Shown here one piece after another: positions 28,890 through 37,621 of a DNA stretch of 64,000 nucleotides (position 1 is the stretch's first letter; each line of letters begins with the position of its first letter). Below the pieces are notes generated by a model that did not search any database, was not told where the DNA came from, and saw nothing but the letters and a program-made list of their open reading frames with translations. A program made the translations under genes and the position numbers. The stretch is from Parelaphostrongylus tenuis (Eukaryota; Nematoda; Chromadorea; Rhabditida; Metastrongylidae): NCBI GenBank assembly GCA_019055375.1, contig JAHQIW010007202.1, positions 41,172 to 105,171 of the forward strand, in the 5' to 3' direction.

Positions 28890-29350
28890 AAATTGCGTGA
28901 TTTTAGTATCGTTCAACTGCGCATTTTCTTGCGAAAATTTTGGTTTACAACTTGCCTACACTTGCTTCAGGACTGAGCTGTCTTGGTAACAAATTCGCAT
29001 TCTATTCACGCACGAATGACGAGTAGGAGAAAATGGTAGTGAGGCGGCACGCAAAATAATTGAAGCTTCCTGTGGACGGCCGGAGCGCGACAAATCGTCC
29101 TACTGCTCTCTTCAATTTTGAACATTGCGAACCACTTCCTAGCTGTCCTTTCTGCAATTGCATCATCGCCCGAAGCTTCATTAATCCTGAGCGCCGCTTC
29201 ATTAGCATTTTTCCCTGCTCGCCAATCGTGTATGAGTAGTAGGTGAATTCGTTCCCACAACAGCTACATCTTAGAGCAACTATAGGCATGTTGTACACCA
29301 AATGTTCACAAGAAAATGCGCAATTGAACGATACCAAAGCTATGCAATTC
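28890..29350. mobile_element. Mariner element rebuilt as head-to-head palindrome (copy B)
   Basis: The right arm, on the minus strand, reads LLLIHDWRAGKNANEAALRI, then NEASGDDAIAERTARKWFAM (mariner N-terminal HTH region). The left arm, on the + strand, starts with the same terminal sequence (GTATCGTTCAACTGCGCATT) and reaches ACGAATGACGAGTAGGAGAAAA, the damaged HEWRAGEN codons, before meeting the other arm. The structure and length (about 460 bp) are the same as copy A, but the longer arm is on the opposite side. No catalytic domain. Confidence 0.8.
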
Positions 29351-29644
29351 AAAATACTCCTGGTTAACAAACGTGGAGTTTATTGCTCTAGCGCCGAAAA
29401 TTAGGAGCGACCCATTGATAGACTCAGTAAGGACGGTTAGACTGAGAACTACAGTCAAACGAATCTAGTCATTTGAAAGGAGGAAAGTGTTCTATACGCG
29501 GATCTGTGTCCCTTCTCCCTTCCACGTGCTCATAAAAGGTATTCAATAATCAGTCTTTTGATTACAACCATAAGAGCTTTTATGTCTACAGAGCTAGTCC
29601 TGCTATTACAACACACTAAAGTTTCCCAGAAAGCAAATACCCAC

Positions 29645-29725
29645 CGGATTCAACGAACTCGGCGACATATTTCTCCTTCCGTAACGTGCGGCTACAACAC
29701 TCGCCATATAGGCAGATGAGAGTGT
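29645..29725 (-). pseudogene. mrck-1: MRCK exon 2: pre-kinase segment
   Basis: 81 nt with TTTACAG acceptor and GTGGGT donor. With one base from exon 1 it reads DTLICLYGECCSRTLRKEKY, then VAEFVES. The family N-terminus has LLDxxICLYDECCxSTLRxEKxIAEFVExx, so the match is specific. The frame is fully open. Exon 1 ends with one base and this exon begins with two, so the junction gives Asp as expected. One of the best-preserved exons. Confidence 0.9.
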
Positions 29726-29829
29726 CTGTAAAGAGCAATATTTAAGAAAAATTTCAACACATTGTATCTTGTAGAACGACACTAAAGTGTGGGAAACAAA
29801 TAAACCAGGCCTTCTCTGAATCAATCTGT

Positions 29830-30340
29830 TGTTTCATAAAGGAAAGGATCGGCTAAATTTATCATAAAACAACTATGTTAATCTGCGCAGTTTTACAATC
29901 ACTCTACTTAAGAGACAATAGACAATGTGAATTAACTTCAGTTCATAGATCAATGAAGATTACTGCACCTTTGCAACTCTAAACAAACAGATAGATCTCA
30001 GCTGATGCCATGATGGCGCTTCGAGCTATTAGGTTGATTGTGAGATAGCAGAGCAAGTAGTTAATGATGCAAGCCATCGAAAAGTAGCAAGGTAATGATT
30101 CAACTTCCCACTCCAACGCTTTCTTCTATTACGTGAGAGCGCTCTAGCTCGCTTATCTTCAAAGCTGCACGGAAATTCGACGTGACCATCGTTCAGAGAC
30201 ATTCATAAAGTAGTTGGATTCTCGAGCACTAGCCAAAAAAAAAAACCAGGTGTTCGTGGGGGATGCATGCAAGGAAAATGATTGCCAAGAAATTCTGAGA
30301 TCCGCACAATAAATATGATAATAAGTCATGTAAAATAAGA
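29830..30340. other. Intron 1 spacer
   Basis: AT-rich. No exon, repeat or hairpin could be supported. Confidence 0.4.
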
Positions 30341-30640
30341 TATTCTCAATAATGCTGAGTGATTGGAATACTTTACGTCAGCTGGGACTCGAATCCGCAG
30401 TTCACTCTTCCGGGGCGCATGCTTAACCGACTGCAGGACTGCCGCCAGTTCTGTTACCACTCTTTCTGCGCTACAGTACATCAGCATGTCAGCAAACATC
30501 CGTCAACAATTTGACCTGGTAATAGATATCGACTTTGAACCCACTCATGCCGACGGATGTTGGCTATATGTACGATCAAACAGAATTCTTTTATCTAACC
30601 GCTTCTAGCGGGTTATTATGTTTCAAATATACTCGATAAG
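30340..30640 (-). repeat. T-family tRNA-like repeat with full tail
   Basis: The minus-strand head at 30,375-30,450 has GGCGGCAGTCCTGCAGTCGG, GCGCCCCGGAAGAGTGAACTG and CGGATTCGAGTCCCAGCTG, with box B well kept. The tail (CAGCATGTCAGCAAACATCCGTC, GATATCGACTTTGAACCCA and CAGAATTCTTTTATCTAACCG) is the longest T tail in the window. Confidence 0.7.
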
Positions 30641-30770
30641 GTTGAGTAATATGCAAAAGTTTCACGCCAGGTGGCTCTCGAAGCCGCATTTCATTCTTGC
30701 TCACCAGGATTTTGAACTCGCATTTCAAAGATAGGACATACTAATATCATGTTGAATTAAATACAATAGG

Positions 30771-30960
30771 GCGTCGTGGCCGAGTGGTAGTGCTGCGCGT
30801 TACGGCGGAGGTGGAGCCGAGCTCCAACTCGAGCTGATGAGAAATCTATCTTGATCTGTGACCTCAAGAATGCCTTGTTCAGCTCAATGACCGGCAAGCC
30901 AAGTAGCTGGCAAACGTTCTGGGTTACTGATAGTCCTAAGGATTCAATCAAATAAGGAAT
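30771..30960 (+). mobile_element. S-family tRNA-derived SINE
   Basis: The head GGGCGTCGTGGCCGAGTGGTA has a textbook A box (TGGCCGAGTGG). A GTGGAGCCGAGCTCCAACTC stretch follows where box B should be. The body diverges after about 100 bp. Confidence 0.65.
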
Positions 30961-30974
30961 AAAAGATTTGAATA

Positions 30975-31380
30975 CTTGTCCATTATGGAACGATAATTAA
31001 AAAACCGATTCCATTCGCTGGACAGGAACTTTTCATAGAAGTGTTGATAACCAATCGAAAGCTGAGATTGCTGGATATAGCCCCACGTTACCGGTTCTTG
31101 AAAATACTTTTTTTCAAGCATAGCTTTGGAATCAGCATGACATTATGCGATCCAGCGATTACTTATGTCCAGAGAAAGAGCACTGTCGGGCGAGGAATAT
31201 GCAAGCGGAGCCTAATATTATTTTGGAATTTACGGCGTTATATACGGCTGTTTTGAAAAACCGATGACTTGGAGATGTAGCCAAAAATCTCGGCTTTCGA
31301 ATGGTTACAAATACTCTAATGAAAAGTTCCCGTCCAGCAAATGAGGTCGGTTTTACATTTGTTCCTTATGGTGTGAAAAA
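30975..31380. mobile_element. F-family foldback element
   Basis: The left terminus TACTTGTCCATTATGGAACG leads to ATTCGCTGGACAGGAACTTTT and GTTGATAACCAATCGAAAGC. The right arm has CTTTCGAATGGTTACAAATAC, GTCCAGCAAATGAGGTCGG and TTTGTTCCTTATGG. About 405 bp in total, same design as the next copy. Confidence 0.75.
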
Positions 31381-31450
31381 AGCGGAATCTCCATCTGCTA
31401 AAGCGCACAAATCACTTTCTTTCAGCTCTTTTCTCTAAAGCACAACTTAC

Positions 31451-31506
31451 CTCAAAACATAGCTATTGAGAAAGCCAGTATCCTCAGATATCACCATGTA
31501 ATGTTC
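31451..31506 (-). CDS. Candidate short exon, unknown
   Basis: 56 nt between TTACTAG and GTAAGT on the minus strand, reading EHYMVISEDTGFLNSYVL. Splice sites are strong. It lies between MRCK exons 1 and 2, which already join in phase, and its length is not a multiple of three, so it does not belong in that transcript. It is an orphan exon or chance. Confidence 0.25.
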
Positions 31507-31639
31507 CTAGTAACAGTCGTCCCGTTGGGCACTCAAAAGAATCAATGTCCTCTTCTAAGAATTTGATAAAATTCAACAAAATTTAAAATGGAAACTTTTA
31601 GTAAAACAGATATGCCACAAGAGAGATAAAACTAGGGGA

Positions 31640-31865
31640 GCGTCCAGCGTAAAGCGTAGATGTCACAGAGGTTAGAGGGGTGCTCAGCAATACACTTAAT
31701 CGATCAACTGACGGCCAATGGTTCGATCCGTGCTCAAGGCTGACCACGGACTTCACCCTCTGACAATGGTAGTTTGGTATCAGACTTGTTTGGGAGGATA
31801 GCAGCAGTGAAATTATACATCGGTAGGCCAACGCGAGTCATTGTAAAGGCCGTAAATATGCATTC
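31640..31865 (+). mobile_element. H-family SINE-like repeat with intact box B
   Basis: It contains GGTTCGATCCG at 31,720-31,730, a good polymerase III box B, preceded by AGAGGTTAGAGGGGTGCTC. It is followed by a body GTATCAGACTTGTTTGGGAGG, TCGGTAGGCCAACGCGAGTCA and TGTAAAGGCC. A second + copy is at 34.09-34.33 kb and an inverse one at 33.31-33.52 kb. Confidence 0.65.
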
Positions 31866-31878
31866 AATCGCTGAATGT

Positions 31879-32382
31879 GTACTTGTCCATCATGAGGCGA
31901 CAAATGAAAAACCGATCTCATTCGCTGGACAGGAACTTTTCATTGGAGTATCAGTAATCATTTGAAAGCTCATATTTTTGGGTGCAGCCTCACGTCGCCG
32001 GTTTATGAAAACACCCTTTTATAACCGTGAATTGAGTAAAGACCCATTTGCTCGCGTATGCGAATCCAATTTATTTTTTCTATTACATTGCAGAAAAACG
32101 GTCATTTCAGAAAGAAAAATCAGCGTTGGAAACAGCAAAATTGCGCTAACGAATCATTACTGATACTCCAAAGAAAGAGCTCTGTCCGACGAGAAATATG
32201 CTCATCTGGGACATGATTTTGTGTGGATTTTACAGTGCTATTAAAAGGTCTCTTTCAAAAATCGGAAACATGGGGCTGTAGGCAAAATCTAAGCTTTCGA
32301 ATGGTTACTAACAATCCCATGAAAGTTCTTGTCCAGCGAAAGAGATCGGTGTTTCATTTGTCACCTCATGAAGGACAAGTAC
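31879..32382. mobile_element. F-family foldback element, clearest copy
   Basis: It starts GTACTTGTCCATCATGAGG and ends CCTCATGAAGGACAAGTAC. The terminal inverted repeats run on through GACAAATGAAAAACCGATCTC, TTCGCTGGACAGGAACTTTTC and TCATTTGAAAGCTC for well over 100 bp with few mismatches. The centre holds GAAAGAGCTCTGTCCGACGAG. At 504 bp it has no transposase and is a non-autonomous element. It lies in intron 1 of the MRCK locus. Confidence 0.85.
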
Positions 32383-32399
32383 CATCGCATGCATGCACA

Positions 32400-32974
32400 C
32401 TCCTCAGGCACTGGTCCGAAAGCTTTTTAAGCTACAAGAGCAGATAATACACGCGGTTCGTAGAGACAAGAGAAAACCGCAGCAATAGGAGTTGCATAAA
32501 GAGTGCTGCCTTGCTGTTCTCGAGAAAATCACATGCAAATAAAGCAGCTGATGATGGTCTCCGACAGATCGGCTCATAGTCCAAATGGCACCTCTGCCTA
32601 TAAGGAGCTCACCGATGCATCAACTCACGGACATACCGTCCTAAAGAAGACCAAATAACTTCACAAGCTCCTCAAGCCTACAAAAATATGGTGGTCCTTG
32701 CGTTAGTGCTCAAAAGAGCGAAACTACTGGTTAGTTTGGATACACGTCGGGGACGGATCCTGACCGATACGTACCCGACTCATTTGACGATTCACAACAA
32801 GAAAAGTGATTGGTGAATTACGCGTTATATAATCAACTGCGCTGCGTCCATAAATTTTATGAAGGTAACATAAAAAAGCGTCACAAATTACTCCAAACAT
32901 GAATGAAATTATAGGAAGAAATGTGGCTTGAACGAAAATTGGAAGACGAAAGAAACACTTCATAGCTCGCGTAC
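32400..32974. other. Intron 1, start region
   Basis: No repeat family member recognised. It begins at the donor GTACGC of exon 1. Confidence 0.4.
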
Positions 32975-33077
32975 CAAGAAGTGCCTCGAAGGATGGTGCC
33001 GCACTGCTTTTCGACAGGCAGTTGGCCTCGAGCCCCGATAGTTGGCCTATCCCATTGACATCTTCCGCCTCGGCCAT
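32975..33077 (-). pseudogene. mrck-1: MRCK exon 1: start codon and N-terminus
   Basis: From ATG (33,075-33,077) it reads MAEAEDVNGIGQLSGLEANC, then LSKSSAAPSFEALL, and one base (G) before the donor GTACGC. MRCK proteins start with a short variable region followed by a ...LExxx...SxExLLD motif, and the next exon supplies the rest (DTLICLY). The start is set by the ATG lying directly behind a 3' splice site. The frame is open. Homology of the first 20 residues alone would not suffice; phase and order make the case. Confidence 0.75.
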
Positions 33078-33088
33078 CTGTAATAATG
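33078..33088 (-). promoter_or_regulatory. Trans-splice-like acceptor abutting ATG
   Basis: On the minus strand TATTATTACAG ends exactly before the ATG of exon 1. Many nematode genes receive a spliced leader at an acceptor a few bases from the start codon. This site fits that pattern but could equally be the acceptor of an ordinary upstream non-coding exon. Confidence 0.5.
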
Positions 33089-33309
33089 AATAGTAAGCAC
33101 TGAAAGACTCCCTCTGAACGCTGTACACAGGCTTTTAATAGCATATAAAAAGTATAGGAATATGTCAAAACATACTTTTTGTTAGAAGTTAGAAGAAACA
33201 GAACGATTTGATAGAAAATACACAGGCTGAGAAAAATTACCCAGTGCATCAGAACGATATCAAATCTTAAAAGGTAAGAAAAGGGCGAAAGCTCTCAGGG
33301 TTAATTGAT

Positions 33310-33520
33310 CCCTGAGCGATGAGCCATGCATTCGATTCCATTCGTAGTGTCACTAGAGGTGGATTGCCGATGTAGGCACCAATTCACCAATCCCGGAGTG
33401 AATGGAGGCTTGGTGAACCTTGCGCGTGGGATCGAACCGTCGACTATCAACTGATCGCTCATGTTGTGCGTCCAGAGCACCTCTAACTAATGCGTTACAC
33501 GCGCTACTAGATCAAATCAT
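33310..33520 (-). mobile_element. H-family SINE-like repeat
   Basis: Minus strand: AGGTGCTCTGGACGCACAAC, then GATCAGTTGATAGTCGACGG, TTCGATCCCACGCGCAAGG and TTCACCAAGCC. Box B GGTTCGATCCC is perfect. It lies just upstream of MRCK exon 1. Confidence 0.65.
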
Positions 33521-33889
33521 AAATGGAATAATCAGTCGAAAGGTGATATTTGAAATCTATAAGACAACATTGAAGAAAGGTTCTAAGAGCCCAAAAAGCA
33601 ACGGAGACAAGCCTAAGAATGGGTCAAAGGCGAGTTCAAATCAATAATATTCCTTCACGACACAAATGACCACGACCGGGTGAATCAGGAAAATAAACAA
33701 ACAAACAAGCAGACAAATAAATAGAAACAAACAGGTTGGAAAGTTGGTTGTAGGTAGTAAAAAGTTGAGAGCTTTACTGAAAAAAAAGGAACCGCAGTTG
33801 AACATTACGTTAATAAATTTAAAAGGAAACTTTATGCAAACACTATAAACATGCTCAAAGATGTCCAGTGAGCTAGAAAACTTCTGACC
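33521..33889. other. Low-complexity spacer
   Basis: A lysine/serine-rich + strand frame (GSKSPKSNGDKPKNGSK, to 33,647) and an (AAACAAAC)-like stretch near 33,690-33,730 are low-complexity. Nothing else is supported. Confidence 0.35.
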
Positions 33890-33960
33890 TTAGGACGGAG
33901 TCGAACTCGCGTTCACTCTTGCCTAGGAGGCGCACTACCATTACACTAACGCGAGGCCAC
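33890..33960 (-). repeat. T-family tRNA-like repeat
   Basis: GGCCTCGCGTTAGTGTAATGG, TAGTGCGCCTCCTAGGCAAG and GCGAGTTCGACTCCGTCC on the minus strand. A GTTCGACTCC box B is present. The head differs from most T copies (CCTCGCGTTAG). Confidence 0.6.
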
Positions 33961-34089
33961 TGCTCTGATATAGGCAGACTTCGATATCGAACAATCTGCT
34001 CTAAAATCCTCATTTAGCAATCTGTAACTGCAGTAAACCAATAAAAATGGTTGTAGTATGCGCCCAGCTTCAACAGACTACGTGTCAGC

Positions 34090-34330
34090 TTAACACGGCG
34101 TAGCGCATTGGCTAGAGGTAGCGAGCGACACGAGATATATAGTCGATAGTTTGATCGTGTGCCCAAAGCTCACCAAGCCTTTCAGACCGCCAGGGCCAGC
34201 GAATTTCAATCAGACTTGTCTGGGAGGTTGACAGCACTGGTTTTATATATCAGTAGGCCATTGCGAGTCACTGTAAGGCCAGATGACGCATTCAATCTCC
34301 CCTACGGATGACATCAAATGCATGGCGCGT
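34090..34330 (+). mobile_element. H-family SINE-like repeat
   Basis: GCGTAGCGCATTGGCTAGAGG, GTTTGATCGTG (box B mutated), CACCAAGCCTTTCAG, AATCAGACTTGTCTGGGAGG and CAGTAGGCCATTGCGAGTCA follow the 31.64-kb copy block by block. Confidence 0.6.
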
Positions 34331-34599
34331 CTCTCTCCCAGGGATTGCTCTACGCTCGAGCTTTGCCTCTTTTATGTGATAGTTAGAGCGAATCAAAGCT
34401 ACAAGACCGATTAACACTGGAAACCTCTTGAAACACGTGGGTAGTTCCGGATGTACTGTCCAGAAAAGATGGATATCTTCATGAGGTCAGATTTTAACAA
34501 TTTCATGAAGTAACGGAAACTATAAATACGCCACCGTCTTATCCAGAAAAAGAGAAATCAATTAGTAAATGCAATTATGTAGAGTGATAAGCAAAACAT

Positions 34600-34680
34600 C
34601 TGACCTTAGGCGGGAATCGAACTCGTGCCTTTCGCCCTTTACGGCGCGTGCGCTAATCAGTTGCACCACCGAGGCTCCTT
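34600..34680 (-). repeat. T-family tRNA-like repeat
   Basis: Minus strand GAGCCTCGGTGGTGCAACTGA, GCGCACGCGCCGTAAAGGGCG and CGAGTTCGATTCCCGCCTAAGG. Box A (GTGGTGCAACTGA) and box B (GTTCGATTCCC) are both good. Confidence 0.65.
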
Positions 34681-34880
34681 CTCTACCATCCTCAACAAAG
34701 GCGTCTTTTTTCCACTGAAGTAGAGCTCATCAGGCCTCCTACAGTTCTCAGGCGGGTTAGAAAGCTGCCACCTCAGAGAATAGCAGCTATCCGAAGACTT
34801 ATGGGCAAATCAAAAAGAACTCAACGCTGTGTTCATAAATAGAAAATGTTAATAAATCATAAGAATCTAGTCAAACTCAC

Positions 34881-34938
34881 ATCCGGAGAATCCATTGGAT
34901 CTTCGTAAACCACAGATTCAAATGAACTTTTAGGCAGA
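34881..34938 (-). CDS. Candidate exon, unknown acidic peptide
   Basis: Ends at a GTGAGT donor and reads LPKSSFESVVYEDPMDSPD on the minus strand after an ACTGAGCAG acceptor. It lies 1.8 kb upstream of MRCK exon 1 in the same orientation. No domain is recognised. It could be part of an upstream gene. Confidence 0.3.
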
Positions 34939-34976
34939 TCTGCTCAGTAAACATAAAAACTCCTTTAAAACAAACT

Positions 34977-35451
34977 TTAACTCTCTACGGGCGGCGGTAA
35001 AATCGATATCGCACGCCGCGCGCGATTTTTCCATTCAATGCGGATTTTTTCTTTTTTCAAGAATAAAACTTCAGCTTTTTTGTATTACTCTAATACTTTG
35101 TTATTTTCTCAACACGCTCATACGCTTCAAATGCCGATATAGCACTTACATGCACAGAAAACTCCAAGTGCGAAACGTTCAATTTCTGCTCTTACGTCAC
35201 GCTACGAGGACTTACTCAAAAACCAAATTTAGCTTTGGAATAGCCGATATTTGTGTTATCGAATGAGCATTAGTCTACTCTAATCGCTACAACTGCATAC
35301 TAGGAAGTTCTATTCAGAAAACAAACACAAAGTTGAAATCGCCAAAATTTGTGCTTTCGAATGGCTACTAAAATTCTGGAATTAAGCTTTGTGTAGCGAA
35401 GAAAAACCTGTGAAAACTTGCGGGATGAAGGACACCTCCGGAAAGGGTTAA
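34977..35451. mobile_element. K-family piggyBac-like MITE
   Basis: TTAA (34,977-34,980) precedes CTCTCTACGGGCGGCGG (drifted CCCTTTACGGGCGGC). At the right, CCGGAAAGGG precedes TTAA (35,448-35,451). Interior blocks are shared with 22.2 kb and 13.5-13.9 kb. No transposase frame. Confidence 0.6.
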
Positions 35452-35699
35452 CCAGAAAGCATTTTGAGGCCAGAAACTCGGATCAACGGAAAAAAGCCGA
35501 TAGGTCTAGTGCTATATAGGCGCCTATTTCGTCCCATTGGGACTCATCAGTAGCGCCCTCCCTCGGTTCCGTCGATCCTTTGAGGTTAAATAATCCTCTA
35601 AAGGAATCGACAATCGACAATCTTATCAGATTAAATCATTTTGAGCAGGTCTGTAAAAAAGCAGTCGATAGCAGAGGAAAAAAAAACGCAGTAGAAAAT

Positions 35700-36115
35700 G
35701 AAACTCACCAGAAATTTGTTATAGCTAGCAAGAAATGCAGTGTTGAATTGATTTGCTCGAATTAACGGAATTGATAATTTCCTATTTTCGCCTCAATCGG
35801 GACATGCAGTTTTATGAAACCTCGTTTCTGGCTCAAGAAGAACACAAGGAATTCCTGGAGCATGCCGTGACTAGTAGATAGTCGGTTATGGAAACTGTCG
35901 ACAGAATCGATTCTTTCTCATGGCAAATTTTGAGCGTTCATTTCTTGAATATCACAGTTTATCACGCTTCATCAAGACACGACGAAACTGCGAAACACGA
36001 AGGAATGGTAATTGCGAAAGTCATGGGAAAATGCATCGATTGTTCCGAAGAAAACAAGCTGAATGAATTGCATAGAGAGTAGAGAGTATGTGGGGACAAC
36101 TGCCTACGACAGAAT
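35700..36115. repeat. Segment directly duplicated at 8,009-8,430
   Basis: It starts GAAACTCACCAGAAATTTGT and contains TGGCTCAAGAAGAACACAAG, GGAGCATGCCGTGAC, CTCATGGCAAATTTTGAGCG, CGCTTCATCAAGACACGACG and GATCGACACTGCAGTAATCG. The order matches the 8-kb copy. The two lie outside opposite ends of the MRCK locus, in the same orientation. Confidence 0.6.
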
Positions 36116-36481
36116 TGATCGACACTGCAGTAATCGAATTTTATATCGATCGATCAAAATTTTCGCAGTGCTATCAATTCGACGTCATAAAAAATCTCAC
36201 ATCATAGCAACCAATGAATATTTCTCACTTTTACATTAAATACATTCACATACAAATGTAAAACTAACCGAACAAACCAAAAGATGAAAAAGTGCTCCAA
36301 TGTGCTTTTACATCACAATACAGTAAGAAAACAGTGTAATGGAGCATATTTTCCCCGAGGCTCTACGTTTCTTTCATGTTTAACGATTGATCTACTTTAA
36401 CTGACGTCTCCATCCAGAATCTATACTGTTTTCCTGGTGATTGAATATTGACTACTCTATCGCTCATTTGTACAGCTTACA

Positions 36482-36715
36482 GAGGGCGCCGTGGCCGTAG
36501 TTCTGATGATCGTCGGGATGCGCGTGGAGTCGAGCTCCACCCCCCCCCCCATTTCTCTCCGGCGGTCAACAACAACGCCCTATCTAACGCCACAGTCATG
36601 CTATCCGCGAGATAGCAAGGAGACTCGCTCAACCAGTATTTACCCCGTTCAAGAAGACAAGAAAGACGCAGATTCTATACTAGCGGTACTGAGATTTGCA
36701 CAGTGAAAAAACACT
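36482..36715 (+). mobile_element. S-family tRNA-derived SINE
   Basis: GGGCGCCGTGGCCGTAGTTCT, GTGGAGTCGAGCTCCACC followed by a run of C, then GGTCAACAACAACGCCC, GCAAGGAGACTCGCTCAACC and GCGGTACTGAGATTTGCACAG. The A box is damaged. Confidence 0.65.
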
Positions 36716-36859
36716 ATGAAGACGGATCAGTACAGTGTTTGGAAAATTGTCATTTACTACTACACTCACGACAAGTTGTGGACATCAAGAACGGATATTG
36801 TTAACGTTTTATGATTTTAATTTGTTTCTTACGGCACCCACAATTGAATAAATAAGCCT

Positions 36860-36986
36860 ATCACGTGGAATCGAGACGAAAACACGGCACAGCAGCTGTT
36901 AATCACGTGGAAACGTGCTGTGAGCACGGCGCGTTGGCTGCTGACCACGTGAAAGTGCGCGGTGAGCACGACAAAGCTGCTCTTTG
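36860..36986. repeat. 42-bp tandem triplicate with CACGTG cores
   Basis: Three CACGTG hexamers lie at 36,862, 36,904 and 36,946, exactly 42 bp apart. Each is followed by GG/A-AA and a GAGCACG- or AACACGG-containing segment and CTGCTG/CAGCTG-like sequence. The units have diverged. CACGTG is the canonical E-box bound by bHLH factors; any regulatory role here is inference. The next + strand candidate exon starts 170 bp downstream. Confidence 0.7.
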
Positions 36987-37159
36987 AACGCGAGTCGATG
37001 CATTGCCAGCACTATTTATCAACCTTTTAAGTACCATTGGTGTGAACATGACAGCTTGAATGATGCTTTTATCCACAAGCTACTGTACTGTGAGCCCGGC
37101 GCTTTCGCAACTTGACCGCTAGTCACTGGTGTTATGATCATTTCACAATGGCTATTCAG

Positions 37160-37251
37160 TTATGAAAAAAGTCTTTCAATCGACTATATCTTCGACCACC
37201 GTGGAAGAATTCACTAAAGCCTATGAGAATGTTATGGCCATTTCGAGGTTG
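37160..37251 (+). CDS. Candidate exon, unknown
   Basis: 92 nt with a GGCTATTCAG acceptor and GTGAGT donor, reading MKKVFQSTISSTTVEEFTKA, then YENVMAISRL. Both splice sites are good and the frame runs on well past the donor. No family is recognised. It is the only decent + strand exon candidate outside the duplication arms. Confidence 0.35.
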
Positions 37252-37621
37252 GTGAGTGAACGGTTTGCATGCATTTCCGCAGTGTTGCCCGCCTCATCAG
37301 AGCGACACATGCCACTTGTCGGCCTAACTGATAGCAGGGACGGAGAAGAGTGTCTCGGGGAGATCTGCACAAAATTGCGATTTTCTTCAATCTATCATCT
37401 GATCACTCAAGGGTTACTCTCCTGTCAGCCGAAAAAAAAAAGATGAGAGCTGCAATACCACTTGGGCTTCAGGCCGCTGGTGTTTTCTTGTGGATCGCTT
37501 TTTACTGGACCATAATTGGCTCATTTGATAGTCAAAATCTCGGCGAATTTGAAGCTTAAACTGCTTTTCGAAAAGATTTTCGTAGTGCACTGTGAAAGCG
37601 AAAATAAATTAAGAGTTGTTT

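Larger units (their letters stand above)
8502..33077 (-). pseudogene. mrck-1: MRCK-type kinase gene, decayed (whole locus)
   Basis: MRCK kinases bind CDC42 or Rac, phosphorylate myosin phosphatase/myosin light chain targets and drive actomyosin contraction at the cell cortex. The known layout is a pre-kinase helix, AGC kinase domain, coiled coil, C1, PH, CNH and CRIB. Here matching pieces appear in that order on the minus strand: N-terminus, pre-kinase, glycine loop, VAIK lysine, catalytic loop, coiled coil, C1, PH start. Splice phases agree between exons 1, 2, 3 and 4. Disabling changes include TGA at 27,008-27,010, TAA at 26,765-26,767, a frameshift in the C1/PH exon and a junction that would read TGA. 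The glycine loop has lost two glycines and DFG is DFE. Activation-segment, CNH and CRIB exons were not found. Introns are full of repeats. It is most likely a pseudogene or decayed duplicate; a rapidly evolving pseudokinase is the less likely alternative. Confidence 0.8.

Noticed and set aside
8502..33077. Functional MRCK kinase gene
   Set aside because: In-frame TGA and TAA in the kinase exons, frameshift in the C1/PH exon, missing activation-segment exon and altered glycine loop and DFG.
36535..36560. C-run at 36,540-36,550 as a regulatory site
   Set aside because: It is a homopolymer inside an S-family SINE where other copies have a short CACCC; best explained by slippage.
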